Shown: positions 10,401 through 18,364 of the stretch, piece by piece
Layout: each line of letters begins with the position of its first letter
Numbering within the stretch: the first letter of the stretch is position 1
NCBI GenBank assembly: GCA_022647725.1
Contig: JALCLG010000001.1
Location: forward strand, 192,931-256,930
Direction: 5' to 3'
DNA length: 64,000 nucleotides
Source of the DNA: Bacilli bacterium
Lineage (GTDB): Bacteria > Bacillota_I > Bacilli_A > RFN20 > CAG-288
Translations under genes and position numbers: made by a program
The notes under the pieces: model-generated
The model's input: the letters and a program-made list of their open reading frames with translations, nothing else
Told to the model about the DNA's origin: nothing
Database searches by the model: none

Positions 10401-11682
10401 TCTCTCCGACAAAGGACGAGCAGCTCTGGATACTCTGACCGATGAGGATCAGAATCCGGATCCCGACACCCGTCAGCAACTGATTCAGGATCTGGATGAC
10501 GGCTTTACCGGAACTCCGGTGACTGGCTTCCCTCCCCAAAATCTGGCAGCCTGGATTTTTGGTGTCCTTAACCAAAATTACCATGCCAAAAAGATTTCTG
10601 CCGACCAGCTGATGGGATTGCTGGACACGGTCGTCCCAGCCATGCCCTTTGCCGATTGGGCTTTGACGGTTCTTGCTTTCGAGACCAACACCAAAAAGCT
10701 CGGCCTCGGAATGACAAAAGCCTTGATTTCCTTAACGGGCTACTCCCTTTCCGAGACAGGCAAGGAGTTTGCTGAGGCCGAGGCCGAAGAGCCCGTCTCC
10801 AAAGAAACCATCGCTGCCACCGAGATGCTTGGCTACCAGAATGCCTTGGATCTCGTCCATGATCCGAGTTTGCATCCGTTCAAGACGCTCTATGAGCAGT
10901 ATCTTTCCGCAGGGCTTAGTTTTGCGGATCTTAAGCTTTCCTATCAGGCCTTCGGCTATGAATTCGTTCCGGATTTCTTAGCCCTGACGGAAGCCGAAAA
11001 GAAGGCAATACCGGCCAAGGATATTCTTCCTTATCTCTGTGCCTTCGGCACGCCTGTTCCGGATGAGCAAAAGCTGAAGGATCAAAGTTTGGATGATTTC
11101 TTTGAGCCCTTCCTGATGAACGAAGACTTCAATCACCGCTACGCCGATCCCGAGACCTTAGGTCCGGATCCTATCGTTGCCGAAAAGCCGGCGCCGCAGC
11201 AAAGTCTGAATGTCCATACCTTGACGCTAGCTAAGCCCGAGACCGTCGAAATCCACCGGGCCAGCAAGAAGCTGTCTCTGTTAAGCGACCGCAAGGCACT
11301 GGATTTCGGTACAAGGATGCACTTCGTCATGGAAGTCACGGACTTCAAGAATCCGGATTATGCCGCTATTCCAGCCGAGTATCAGTCCATCGTCAAACGC
11401 TTCTTAGCCACCCCTTTGATGGCCGATGTTGCTAACGCCAAGATCTATAAGGAGTATCCGTTTGTCGATTCCGAGAAGGGCACCCAGGGTGTCCTCGATC
11501 TCCTGCTCGTCTATGCCGATAAGATCGTCGTCATCGATTACAAGACCAAGCACCTGGATGATGAGGCCTATGACCAGCAGGTCAAGGTCTACCTTGACTT
11601 TGCCAGCCGTGCCTTCGCTAAGCCGGCAACCGGCTATCTTTACTCTCTGTTAGACGGCACCACCCGGAAGATTGAGGCCTGA
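7429..11682 (+). CDS. addA: ATP-dependent helicase/nuclease subunit AddA
   Basis: UvrD-family helicase with a C-terminal RecB-type nuclease, 1417 residues, the motor of AddAB. Walker A (AGAGSGKT) is at residues 22-29. Further helicase motifs are visible: MIDEYQD near 390, the GDIKQSIYRFR segment, NIHKSKGLEF near 760 and FYVELTRTKEKL near 825. The nuclease part has GTRMHF and the catalytic VIDYKT with Asp near 1370 and Lys near 1372. Family members are usually about 1230 residues, so this one is long; extra sequence lies between the helicase and nuclease parts. It is the last gene of the sbcD-sbcC-addB-addA operon. Confidence 0.95.
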   Translation: MNFTRQQQEAIEAVGENVIVSAGAGSGKTAVLTARVIYLIKEKAFTLDQFIILTFTRLAAGEMKERIRKALTKEAIAVKESSAKETDPEKKKSLEAMYQRLNDGALSVDRCVITTFDAYALSLVKKYHFLLNVSPDIAIVDDGILAVRKRTMISAIFEEAYQAKDPVLEAFTKTYCFKNDDLLEDLCLEMSEKATLESDSEAYLDSFADTYYCQSFEEKVSAYLTAKVMEQRDELAKAIKDLPQIPSSSKKNAPTIQEAAEDVFQDFLSAQTYDELMSGWPKGKRVNVPKGMSAEEEAMVDSFRGCRYNVNKFLKPLPPSEASWRKRHQEDKPYAEFLVKATKELNRRLAAYEAKYQVYQFEDIAKMALSLVKKNPAVRAEIQANLKTIMIDEYQDTSFLQDDFIATIGNNNVYMVGDIKQSIYRFRNARCDLFQAKYDAYKNHQGGRAIDLNTNFRSRKEVLTDINSIFKNLMTKEVGGADYREGHLICFGNKAYDVADDPSLNHHADVLVYGSGSPKGSLKAADRPEAEATVIVKDIISKINSHYPVMDFKDGKPVLRPCRYSDFCLLMDRGSAFDTYAKVFNQHHVPLYVENDDNIRENDVVKVCTSLLVMLKAIQNKDFESPDFIHAFLSLGRSFLYGYSDEKLLSISKAKAYPSDPLVTQLEDLMKTNPDIPPYELFKKAVFAIGMYSRFLALGDVETNERYLDTFLGMFEQMSHLDYTLDDFILYLKYVNQYQLKITLSATGSDVDSVRLMNIHKSKGLEFAIIYFSGLNKAFNEEDLKMSHGISKTCGLFLPIPKMKNPLQMMNKDEEMALDISEKIRLFYVELTRTKEKLIFVTENESLAANLGDEQITQAMKAVLATCDPTQARPILLVCHWFDLYLNHQINCTTFEQLCKIIGFTLPNTFLEATFPAKQKFTFKQLRDDMEKQGLEIPHDCKPVRLPEEDTGKSDKSLTEKEFRSGMLGELISYSAFIDQYLLLDSLLGYHLSDKGRAALDTLTDEDQNPDPDTRQQLIQDLDDGFTGTPVTGFPPQNLAAWIFGVLNQNYHAKKISADQLMGLLDTVVPAMPFADWALTVLAFETNTKKLGLGMTKALISLTGYSLSETGKEFAEAEAEEPVSKETIAATEMLGYQNALDLVHDPSLHPFKTLYEQYLSAGLSFADLKLSYQAFGYEFVPDFLALTEAEKKAIPAKDILPYLCAFGTPVPDEQKLKDQSLDDFFEPFLMNEDFNHRYADPETLGPDPIVAEKPAPQQSLNVHTLTLAKPETVEIHRASKKLSLLSDRKALDFGTRMHFVMEVTDFKNPDYAAIPAEYQSIVKRFLATPLMADVANAKIYKEYPFVDSEKGTQGVLDLLLVYADKIVVIDYKTKHLDDEAYDQQVKVYLDFASRAFAKPATGYLYSLLDGTTRKIEA

Positions 11683-11719
11683 GAAGTCTCTTTCCGTCAC
11701 TCCGCCCGGCCTTTTGACG

Positions 11720-11746
11720 TGGTAAAATAGACCTAGCGGAGGAAGG
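11720..11746 (+). promoter_or_regulatory. Extended -10 promoter and RBS of the GH5 gene
   Basis: TGGTAAAAT at 11720-11728 is an extended -10 element, and GGAGGAAGG at 11738-11746 is a strong ribosome site seven bases before the ATG at 11754. This suggests the glucanase is transcribed separately from the repair operon. Confidence 0.5.
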
Positions 11747-11753
11747 AATTCCT

Positions 11754-13163
11754 ATGGATGACAAAACCAAAACGGAAGAACCGGTCAACCAACCCATTTC
11801 CCAACCCAAAAAGAAGCATAAGGTCCTGAAGATTGTTTTGATTGTGATCGTCGTGATTCTGATGATTCCGGCCCTGTTTCTGGCCACGGTATCAATTTAT
11901 CATCATACCTACTCGGTCAACAAAGGCCCGGAGACCATCACCAATGACACCGGTCTGATCCAAGCCGAGGGCCGCAGCCTTTATGACAAGGATGGCAACC
12001 GCATCCAGCTCAAAGGCGTCAATGCCGGCAATACCCTCGTCAATGAAGGCTGGCTGGGTTTCTGGTGCGATGGCTATAAGACCGACAGTAACGGTACTGT
12101 CTCCTACCCGGACTTCAACCAGGAGCAGCTCCTGGCGGGACTGAAAGCCAATCCCAACCTCAGTGAAAGCCAAGGAAAGGAACTGTTGGAGGACTACCAT
12201 TATTCCTGGTTCTCCAAGAGCGACTTTGCCATCGTCCATGATACCCTGAAGATGAATACGATCCGTCTCCCCTTCTATTGGCGGGATATCCTCAATGACG
12301 ACTATTCCGTCAAATCCGAAGGCGAAGCCTTTATGTATCTGGATTGGTTCATCGGCAATGCCAAGGCCAATAACCTCTATGTGGTCTTGGATCTCCATGG
12401 CTGCCCGCACAGTCAGAACGGCTACGAACATTCCGGGCTACAAAGTGAGGGTGCGGCCTTCTGGAACAACACCGATGCCGTCAACGCCGTCATCCGTCTC
12501 TGGACCACGATTGCCACCCGTTATACGGCGACCCTGCCGGAGTTAGGCAAGGCCATTGCCAGCTATGACCTCATCAATGAGCCGACGTCCACCTACGGCG
12601 GATCCACGGACAAGACCGTCTGGGCCGTCTATGACAAGATCTATGAGGCCATCCGCGCTACCGGGGACCGGCATGTGATCACGATGGAAGGAGCTTGGGA
12701 CTTTACGGCTCTGCCGAATCCCGATGACTACAGCTGGGCCAACATTCAGTATGAGTATCACTGGTACAACTGGTATACCGATAAGCTGCCCTATCTGCTC
12801 TACTATGACTATATGGATATGAAGAACATGGGTCGGGATTACAATGTTCCGGTCTATATCGGAGAGTTCACCTATTTTGAGGATAAAGCTGCCTGGAAGG
12901 CCGGAATGAATCTTTTCGATAACCGGAACTACTCCTGGACGATCTGGAACTACAAAGCCATCGCCACCGGGGACTGGACGACTTCCTGGGGTGTCTATAC
13001 CCTGAAGCTGGGGCTGAGCGACAAGGAAAGCGACCATAAGACCAAGGTGGATGTCTCCAGTGCCACCTACGATGAACTTAAAGCGGCGATTGCTAACTGC
13101 ATCACTGCTAACTGTGTGACCGGGACGACGTATGAGATGATCAATTACGAGAACAGCAAGTAG
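11754..13163 (+). CDS. Membrane-anchored glycoside hydrolase family 5 (glucanase-like)
   Basis: Predicted extracellular endo-glucanase-type enzyme of 469 residues. A cytoplasmic Lys-rich tail (1-24) is followed by one membrane helix (about 25-50), and the catalytic barrel lies outside. Clan-A features are visible: a RLPFYW segment on an early strand, DLHG near 210, NEP with acid/base Glu near 276, and the nucleophile Glu near 371 in YIGEFTYF. The start is fixed by a strong GGAGGAAGG. The substrate cannot be decided from sequence; beta-1,4- or beta-1,3-glucans are typical. The GH3 and GH2 enzymes further along the window could act on its products. Confidence 0.85.
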   Translation: MDDKTKTEEPVNQPISQPKKKHKVLKIVLIVIVVILMIPALFLATVSIYHHTYSVNKGPETITNDTGLIQAEGRSLYDKDGNRIQLKGVNAGNTLVNEGWLGFWCDGYKTDSNGTVSYPDFNQEQLLAGLKANPNLSESQGKELLEDYHYSWFSKSDFAIVHDTLKMNTIRLPFYWRDILNDDYSVKSEGEAFMYLDWFIGNAKANNLYVVLDLHGCPHSQNGYEHSGLQSEGAAFWNNTDAVNAVIRLWTTIATRYTATLPELGKAIASYDLINEPTSTYGGSTDKTVWAVYDKIYEAIRATGDRHVITMEGAWDFTALPNPDDYSWANIQYEYHWYNWYTDKLPYLLYYDYMDMKNMGRDYNVPVYIGEFTYFEDKAAWKAGMNLFDNRNYSWTIWNYKAIATGDWTTSWGVYTLKLGLSDKESDHKTKVDVSSATYDELKAAIANCITANCVTGTTYEMINYENSK

Positions 13164-13230
13164 CAAAGAGCCTTTAAATCAAGGAATGGTTGCGCTTTTA
13201 TACGATTGTTGTGTTTTTTCATTGAGGTTG

Positions 13231-13239
13231 TGATATGAT
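13231..13239 (+). promoter_or_regulatory. Extended -10 promoter of the leader-RBP transcript
   Basis: TGATATGAT is an extended -10 (TGn plus TATGAT). The predicted start is near 13246, about 450 bases before the next gene. No good -35 is present. This is the only strong promoter-like element in the 530-base gap. Confidence 0.5.
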
Positions 13240-13245
13240 AAACCG

Positions 13246-13694
13246 CATTTCAAAAAGATGACGGTCGTTTTACCCGCGGGCAAAACAGGAATGCCATCAT
13301 CCTTGAAAAAGAAAGAATACAGACGTTTTGCTTCGTTAAGCACTTCCGTTGCCTTTGCACCGTGCTTAAATGAAGAAACCGTCCGGAAAGGAAAAAATCA
13401 GAAAAGAATCATCAGCGGAAAAAGATTAGCTCGCTTCTTGGCTGTCTGCTCGTAAGAAAGCAGAAATCGCGTGAGCCAAGAGAGATAACACAGTGCGGAA
13501 AACCATCGGATGTTAATGAAAACCTGCTCTTGGCTAACGAAAGCCAAGGAAAGCAGAACTAATGAAACAGAGACGTGACCAAAAAACGTAGGCGAGCAAG
13601 AATCAAATCATAGCGAATCAGGCGTGCGAAGACGAAAACAATTGAAAAGGAATCTCCAACGGACAGGCTCCGAGAGATACAAGGTAAAAACATT
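13246..13694 (+). ncRNA. Long structured 5' leader RNA with exchangeable hairpins
   Basis: About 450 untranslated bases before the DbpA-domain gene, rich in stems joined by A-rich linkers. Visible stems: TTAAGCAC/GTGCTTAA (13336-13343 with 13362-13369); TCTTGGCT/AGCCAAGA (13436-13443 with 13474-13481), enclosing TCTGCT/AGCAGA; and a compact hairpin CTGCT-CTTGGCT/AGCCAAG-AGCAG (13524-13535 with 13542-13556). GCTCGC (13429-13434) can close the whole distal part with GCGAGC (13592-13597). The CTTGGCT arms are duplicated, so the second and third stems can swap partners. It matches no RNA family I know and may be a cis-regulatory switch or thermosensor, or a separate small RNA. Confidence 0.55.
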
Positions 13695-14885
13695 ATGACT
13701 AAGAAGACCAGTAAGAAGACGGCTGTTGCTGCTGACAAGGAAGAGACGAAAGCGGTCGAAGAGACTCCGGTGATTGCCGAAGAACCTAAGAAGACCGTGA
13801 AGAAAGCAAAGGCTGTTAAGAAGGCCAAGGCTGTCAAGTCCGAAGAACCTATTGAAACGACTGAGGACAAGGCTCCGGCTGAAGAAGAAGTCAAGGTCGA
13901 GGCTCCGGTGGCTGAGGAAGCTAACGAAGAGGAGACCGAGGAAAAGCCCAATACGAGTACGAGAATGACCATGGATATCGATGCCATCGCCGCTCAGGCC
14001 AAAGACATCGCCTCCAAGGCCAATCTGACCCGTTATGAGGATATGTTCGCTAAGGTTGTCGCCAGCGTCAAGACCGTGGATACCGTCAAGGATCCGACCG
14101 AGACTGCCGCTTGCGTCATGTTCGTTCTTTTAAGTGACGCCATCGATGAGAACTCCAATCTGCAGGCCAAGATGGATAAGACCCTCAAGGCTGCTGCTTC
14201 TGATAATGGCGAAGCTGAGGATGACAATTCCACCGTTCAGCGTTTCTTCATCAACCTCGGCGAAGCCGATGGTCTGGAGGCCGATACGCTGAAGGATTTC
14301 GTCATCAAGAACGTTCCGTCCGTCAAGGTCGAGGATTTCACGGATGCGTATCTCAAGGATACCTTCTCCTTCTTCGAACTTCCCAAGACCGTTGCTCAGG
14401 AAGTCTTAGACAAGGTCAATGGTCAGATGTACAACGAACGCGAAGTTCACGTTGAACTCTCCGAGAAGAAGGATCGTTCTTCCCGTGGCGGATTTGGCGG
14501 ACATCGTTCGTTCGGCGGACATGGTTTCGGCCATTCTGACCGGGGCGGCTATGGTCATAGTGATCGCGGCGGTTATGGCCATTCCGATCATGGCTATGGT
14601 CACAGCGACCGTGGCGGCTATGGTGCTTCCGATCATTCTTCCAGCTATGGTCATTCCGACCGTGGCGGTTACGGTCATAGTGATCGCGGCGGTTATGGTT
14701 CGTCGGATCGTGGCGGTTACGGCCATAGTGATCGCGGCGGTTACGGCCACAGCGATCGTGGCGGCTATGGTCACAGCGACCGTGGCGGCTATGGTCACAG
14801 CGATCGTGGCGGTTACGGCCATTCGGATCGTGATGATTCCCGTTCGAGCGATGATCGTGGCGGTTATAGCCACTATCGTCACTAA
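13695..14885 (+). CDS. Free-standing DbpA-type RNA-binding protein with SDRGGYG repeats
   Basis: A 396-residue protein in three parts. Residues 1-95 are Lys/Ala/Glu-rich and disordered ([14 protein letters not shown]), plausibly nucleic-acid binding. Residues about 105-175 are a helical region. Residues about 180-256 ([11 protein letters not shown] to HVELSEKK) resemble the DbpA RNA-binding domain that normally ends DeaD/CsdA-type DEAD-box helicases, but no helicase is attached. The tail (about 265-396) is a Gly/Tyr/Arg/His/Ser low-complexity region built on SDRGGYG. Such tails bind RNA and drive phase separation in other proteins; that role here is inference. The ribosome site (AAGGT) is weak, which suits control by the leader. 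A strong terminator follows. Confidence 0.8.
   Translation: MTKKTSKKTAVAADKEETKAVEETPVIAEEPKKTVKKAKAVKKAKAVKSEEPIETTEDKAPAEEEVKVEAPVAEEANEEETEEKPNTSTRMTMDIDAIAAQAKDIASKANLTRYEDMFAKVVASVKTVDTVKDPTETAACVMFVLLSDAIDENSNLQAKMDKTLKAAASDNGEAEDDNSTVQRFFINLGEADGLEADTLKDFVIKNVPSVKVEDFTDAYLKDTFSFFELPKTVAQEVLDKVNGQMYNEREVHVELSEKKDRSSRGGFGGHRSFGGHGFGHSDRGGYGHSDRGGYGHSDHGYGHSDRGGYGASDHSSSYGHSDRGGYGHSDRGGYGSSDRGGYGHSDRGGYGHSDRGGYGHSDRGGYGHSDRGGYGHSDRDDSRSSDDRGGYSHYRH
14520..14840 (+). repeat. Tandem 24-base coding repeat (SDRGGYGH)
   Basis: In-frame 24-base units encode GHSDRGGY. Ten units have a perfect SDRGGYG core, and two or three degenerate units ([14 protein letters not shown]) interrupt them. Codons vary between units, so the protein sequence rather than the DNA appears to be conserved. 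Unit number could still vary between strains. Confidence 0.9.
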
Positions 14886-14910
14886 TCCGAATCTCGTAGA
14901 ACCCAAGCTA

Positions 14911-14954
14911 ACTGAAAGCCTAGTCTCCGGAAAGGAGGCTAGGCTTTTTCAGTG
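14911..14954 (+). terminator. Rho-independent terminator after the RBP gene
   Basis: The stem starts AAAGCCTAG and closes with CTAGGCTTT around a GGAAA loop. TTTTT and a continued ACTG/CAGT base follow. Confidence 0.85.
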
Positions 14955-14956
14955 AT

Positions 14957-14986
14957 ACAAAAAGGAGAGGCATTTCTGCCTCTCCT
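14957..14986 (-). terminator. Terminator of the minus-strand lipoprotein gene
   Basis: Perfect ten-base stem AGGAGAGGCA/TGCCTCTCCT with a four-base loop. On the minus strand a T run follows. It lies 21 bases beyond the lipoprotein stop, back to back with the plus-strand terminator. Confidence 0.85.
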
Positions 14987-15006
14987 ATGGAAATTGTAGG
15001 ATGAAA

Positions 15007-16371
15007 CTACAGCGTCACTAAGCTATAGGAATAGGAGTTATCAGTGTTGGTCGTCCGGACATAGACCAGCGAGGCATCGCGGACATCGTTGACATAGACA
15101 ACGACATAGTGGCCTTCGGTGTTGAGATAGACATCCCGGGTTAAGAAGGTCAGTTCTTTCTCATCAAGGACATAGGTGATCTTGTCATGGCCGTTGCTCG
15201 GCTTCTTGATCTCAAAGTCCAAGGTAACCTTGCTATCGGTGATGACACGGTAGACAAACTGCTCTGACGTAGTGGTCTCACCGTTCTTGGTCGAGGTCTT
15301 GTTCTTATGGAAGATGAAGATGGAGTTGGAATAGTCATCCTCGACGGTAGTCAGACGGAAGCCGATGCCTTCCCAGGCATGGCTGTCGTTGGTCATCGTC
15401 ATCCGCTCGCCTTCGAAGTAATAAGTGACATCCTCAACGGTGGTGACGCCCTTCATCATGACCTTGCTGAGATCCGGATGATGATGCTTGTGATCTTCTT
15501 CCGTATCGCTCTCGGTTTCACCGGAAGTGCTGGTCGTCGGATCCGTGCTGGTATCTGAGGAAGTCGGATCCGTGGCACTGGCCGAATCAGCAAAATGAAT
15601 CGCCGGCTTCTTACTGGCACCGGTATCGACGGTTCCGGTATCGCTGGTACCGGTGGAAGTGCCAGGCTCGGTTGTGCTGGTACCCGTTCCGCCCGGCTGG
15701 GTTCCGCCCTGGTCACCCGGCATCGTTCCGCCCTGATTGCCTCCCGGCTGACCGCCATGATCGCCATGGCCGCCATGGCCCGGACCCTTCTTGTCGCCTT
15801 CGACATCATCGGCCGTGGTCTCGGTGTCATGATGCGTATCATAGACATCACCTTCATCCCAGTCTTCCATGGCAACTTCGTTGTAATAGAGATCATAGGA
15901 GACAGCCTTGCCATCCAGACCCGTAAAGGCTAAGGTTTCCCGGTAGGCATAGTCGGTCTTATCCGAGGTCGTCGCCGTCAGAGTGAAGCCGGTCGTCTCA
16001 TTGATCAGCATCATATCGGCCTGCGGGATGACACTGGTGACCGTGGCAATCTCATCGGTGGTTAAAAGGGTCGTGGCATCCTCAGCATCATCGGTCTCGG
16101 TGGAACTGGAGGTTGCCGTCGAAACCGGATCCGTCGTCGAGGTATCATTGGCAAACTTGATAGCATTCTTGGCCGTCACAGTACCATTGCCAAGGAAGAG
16201 ACTTCCCAGATTGAGACCGCTGGCGACCTGTAAGGACAGGGTATCGGCCGTCTCGGTCGCGGTCATGTTGCTATCTGTATAGGTCACGTTGGACGTGGCA
16301 TTGGAGCAGCCAATCATCGCTAAGGATGCTAACGCAGCAACGGATGTCAGAACGAATACATGCTTTTTCAT
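15007..16371 (-). CDS. Secreted lipoprotein with Gly/His-rich linker
   Basis: A 454-residue lipoprotein. I start it at ATG 16371, giving a MKKHVF N-terminus, because GAAAGGAGT lies nine bases upstream. The frame could extend to 16419 but without a ribosome site. The signal peptide ends in an AMIGC lipobox. The mature protein holds two short related segments (IKFANDTSTTDP and IHFADSASATDP), an acidic stretch, and a Gly/His/Pro/Gln-rich linker near residues 195-240. The C-terminal half is beta-rich and resembles the C-terminal half of the anti-sigma protein upstream in spacing and motifs (a YSNSIFIF region followed by TKNGETTTS). No enzymatic motif is visible. It may be a target or partner of the ECF system. 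Confidence 0.7.
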   Translation of the reverse strand: MKKHVFVLTSVAALASLAMIGCSNATSNVTYTDSNMTATETADTLSLQVASGLNLGSLFLGNGTVTAKNAIKFANDTSTTDPVSTATSSSTETDDAEDATTLLTTDEIATVTSVIPQADMMLINETTGFTLTATTSDKTDYAYRETLAFTGLDGKAVSYDLYYNEVAMEDWDEGDVYDTHHDTETTADDVEGDKKGPGHGGHGDHGGQPGGNQGGTMPGDQGGTQPGGTGTSTTEPGTSTGTSDTGTVDTGASKKPAIHFADSASATDPTSSDTSTDPTTSTSGETESDTEEDHKHHHPDLSKVMMKGVTTVEDVTYYFEGERMTMTNDSHAWEGIGFRLTTVEDDYSNSIFIFHKNKTSTKNGETTTSEQFVYRVITDSKVTLDFEIKKPSNGHDKITYVLDEKELTFLTRDVYLNTEGHYVVVYVNDVRDASLVYVRTTNTDNSYSYSLVTL

Positions 16372-16446
16372 CTTGTAAACTCCTTTCATGAGTTCTTCGC
16401 CTTCATACTTAATACCCATCAGGTAACCCCTTTATTGGAAAAAGTT

Positions 16447-16478
16447 ACAAAAAAATGGCTTCCGTTTCCGGAAGCCAT
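16447..16478 (-). terminator. Terminator after the sigma/anti-sigma operon
   Basis: Perfect stem ATGGCTTCCG/CGGAAGCCAT with a four-base loop, followed on the minus strand by seven T. It separates the sigma/anti-sigma pair from the lipoprotein gene. Confidence 0.85.
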
Positions 16479-16505
16479 CCTTGTTGGGCCTTGCTTCAGG
16501 CTGAA

Positions 16506-17723
16506 TCAGATGTAATATTTGTAATCCTGATCTTCGAATTTGAAGACGGTCTGACCGTTGTCCTTATGGGAACGGATCATCGTTCCTGAAAGAGTTGTGG
16601 TACCGGTCGTCCTTGTATAGCTGATGGCATAGGAATGGTCCTCGTCCTCCCGGGCAGAATAAGTGTAGCTTTGAGTGATGGTTCCGGAGACGGAGACGGT
16701 CTTGCCGATATGGATCAGGGTGCCGCGCTCTTTAGAGGTGCTGTGGTTATCGGTTTCCGACTCGAAAGCAGTCGTCTTGGTGCCCTGGGTCTCGGTGAAG
16801 ACAAAGCGGCTGTTCTCACTGGAGATAAGTCCCGTTTTCTCTTGAATGACAAGCCCTAAGGTCGAGGTGAGATTCATCGAAAGATGGACATGGGTCTGGT
16901 TTTCCAATTTTCCTTGCGTCAGGAAGGATTTCGCGCTGGTGACATAGACGCCGCTGAAGCTTTCCTTGTTGGTAGACTTGGGGTCGTGGTCGAGATAATA
17001 GGAGTAACGGTTCTTCTTATCCTTATAGACATAATCGAAGGAGGCATTGTCATAGGAGTAGCTGGTTTCAGCAAAGGTGGGATCGCTATCCGATGAGATC
17101 GTCACCATCTTGCTGTTGAGATACTGATAAGTTAAGGCAATGTCATCCAGAGCAGCATTATCCTGCTGGTTGTCACCGGGATGAGGCTGATTCGGTCCGA
17201 ACCCTTCATGCGGGTCGCCAAACCCGTCGTCCCAGCCATCCTCGCTGTCATTGCCGTCATCGTCCCACCACGGGCCTTGACCGGAATCCCCATCGCCGGA
17301 TTCCAGCTTGGGAGCCTGTCGGGCTAACAAGCGGGCCGAGGTTGAAAGCTGGCTGGCCAAGGCGGTCTGACCGCCATCGGCTTCGGCCAGAATGAACGGG
17401 GTCGCCGCATTGACTTCATAAAGCAGCTTCGACGAGACGTTGGTCAGCAGCGGAACATCCTCGGAGACGGTCTTGGGAAGCGTTCCGAAATAGGTGCCCA
17501 GGCCGATGGCGCAGGCGCAGGCCGTGCAGCCTAAAGGAAGGGCAATCTTCACCCAAAGCTTGGTATACAGCGGGGAAGCGGATTCGCTCATGTCTTTCTT
17601 TTCCTGAGGCTTGGCCTGATAGGCTTTCAGGATCTGAGCCGAGGTCGTCTTGACCTCGACCTGGGAAGCCGAGCTGAAAAGGCGCTGTTCGATACTCAGA
17701 TCAGTGTCGATGTTTCTTTTCAT
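16506..17723 (-). CDS. Membrane anti-sigma factor (RsgI-like architecture)
   Basis: A 405-residue protein. A short cytoplasmic domain (1-55) is followed by one membrane helix (about 57-79, with TACACAIGLG) and a large outer domain. An Asp/Gly/Pro/Trp-rich linker lies near 148-195. The rest is beta-rich, with Ser/Thr/Tyr motifs and no recognisable enzyme. The start overlaps the end of the sigma-factor gene by 23 bases, so the two proteins are made together. I infer that the N-terminal segment binds the sigma factor and the ectodomain senses an external signal. I cannot identify a known anti-sigma zinc motif, so the call rests on architecture and gene order. Confidence 0.65.
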   Translation of the reverse strand: MKRNIDTDLSIEQRLFSSASQVEVKTTSAQILKAYQAKPQEKKDMSESASPLYTKLWVKIALPLGCTACACAIGLGTYFGTLPKTVSEDVPLLTNVSSKLLYEVNAATPFILAEADGGQTALASQLSTSARLLARQAPKLESGDGDSGQGPWWDDDGNDSEDGWDDGFGDPHEGFGPNQPHPGDNQQDNAALDDIALTYQYLNSKMVTISSDSDPTFAETSYSYDNASFDYVYKDKKNRYSYYLDHDPKSTNKESFSGVYVTSAKSFLTQGKLENQTHVHLSMNLTSTLGLVIQEKTGLISSENSRFVFTETQGTKTTAFESETDNHSTSKERGTLIHIGKTVSVSGTITQSYTYSAREDEDHSYAISYTRTTGTTTLSGTMIRSHKDNGQTVFKFEDQDYKYYI

Positions 17724-18246
17724 GGTCTGCCTCCTTTCTGATTTTCCTCAACGCATTGTTATACGTCCATGTCACGGTTCCTAAGGGGAGATGCAATTCA
17801 TCGGCTATCTGCTGATGGGTGAGTCCCTGTCCGGCATGGAGCAAGACAATCTGATATTCCCGGTCTTTAAGCACTTTCCTAGCCAGATAGAAGGCTTCGC
17901 CATCCGGATCGGGAGGGAGAGCGTTGCCTTCGAAGTAGTTGTCGTAGTCCTCAAACTGACTTAAGGAGACTTCCCGTTTATGATCCCGAAGATAGCTGAG
18001 TGCTAAGTTCCGGGAGATGACATAGAGGAGTCCTAATGCGGATTTGCTGGAATCGAAGTTCGGAAGGGAATCCAGAAACCTGAGATACGTCTCCTGTTCC
18101 AGGTCTTCACAGATATTCCGGGAGGGAATAAAGGAGGCCAGGTTGAGGTAGACGGCTTTTTTGGTTAACTCGTAGAACTCATCAAAGGAGCTGTTGACGT
18201 CCTTTTTCATGAGGCCTGCGAGTTCGTTGATCCGTTGGGTTTCCAT
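17701..18246 (-). CDS. ECF-family RNA polymerase sigma factor
   Basis: A 181-residue sigma-70-type factor with only regions 2 and 4. Region 2 runs from residue 15 to 80, with LEQETYLRFLDSLPNFD and ISRNLALSYLRDHKR. Region 4 (about 115-170) has the helix-turn-helix GLTHQQIADELHLPLGTV. An acidic linker joins them. The ribosome site is AAAGGTGAAGGG. The gene is first in an operon with the membrane anti-sigma gene, the usual arrangement for extracytoplasmic signalling. Obvious candidate targets are its own promoter and the lipoprotein gene downstream. Confidence 0.9.
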   Translation of the reverse strand: METQRINELAGLMKKDVNSSFDEFYELTKKAVYLNLASFIPSRNICEDLEQETYLRFLDSLPNFDSSKSALGLLYVISRNLALSYLRDHKREVSLSQFEDYDNYFEGNALPPDPDGEAFYLARKVLKDREYQIVLLHAGQGLTHQQIADELHLPLGTVTWTYNNALRKIRKEADHEKKHRH

Positions 18247-18264
18247 TTCCCTTCACCTTTAATA

Positions 18265-18298
18265 CGCACGAGGGTGCGCTTTTGTTGGAAATATTATA
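18265..18298 (-). promoter_or_regulatory. -10 box and leader hairpin of the sigma operon
   Basis: On the minus strand a perfect TATAAT (18293-18298) precedes a small hairpin CGCAC/GTGCG (18265-18278) in the 5' leader. No standard -35 exists at 17 bp, as may be expected if another sigma factor or autoregulation is involved. Confidence 0.4.
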
Positions 18299-18364
18299 AA
18301 CGAAACGAAAAAAGGATACACCAGAAATGATGTCAAGAGCTGGGCCAAAGAAAAGTCAGGGTTT

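Noticed and set aside
13258..13455. 65-residue open frame in the leader before the RNA-binding protein
   Set aside because: It runs through the TTAAGCAC/GTGCTTAA stem, has no ribosome site and has a composition unlike the other genes.
13246..13694. Leader considered as RNase P RNA, tmRNA or 6S RNA
   Set aside because: None of the conserved RNase P core strings, no tRNA-like ends or tag frame, and no long 6S-type bubble could be found.
14406..14906. Long antisense frames opposite the SDRGGYG repeats
   Set aside because: They arise from the repeat periodicity and have no start signals.
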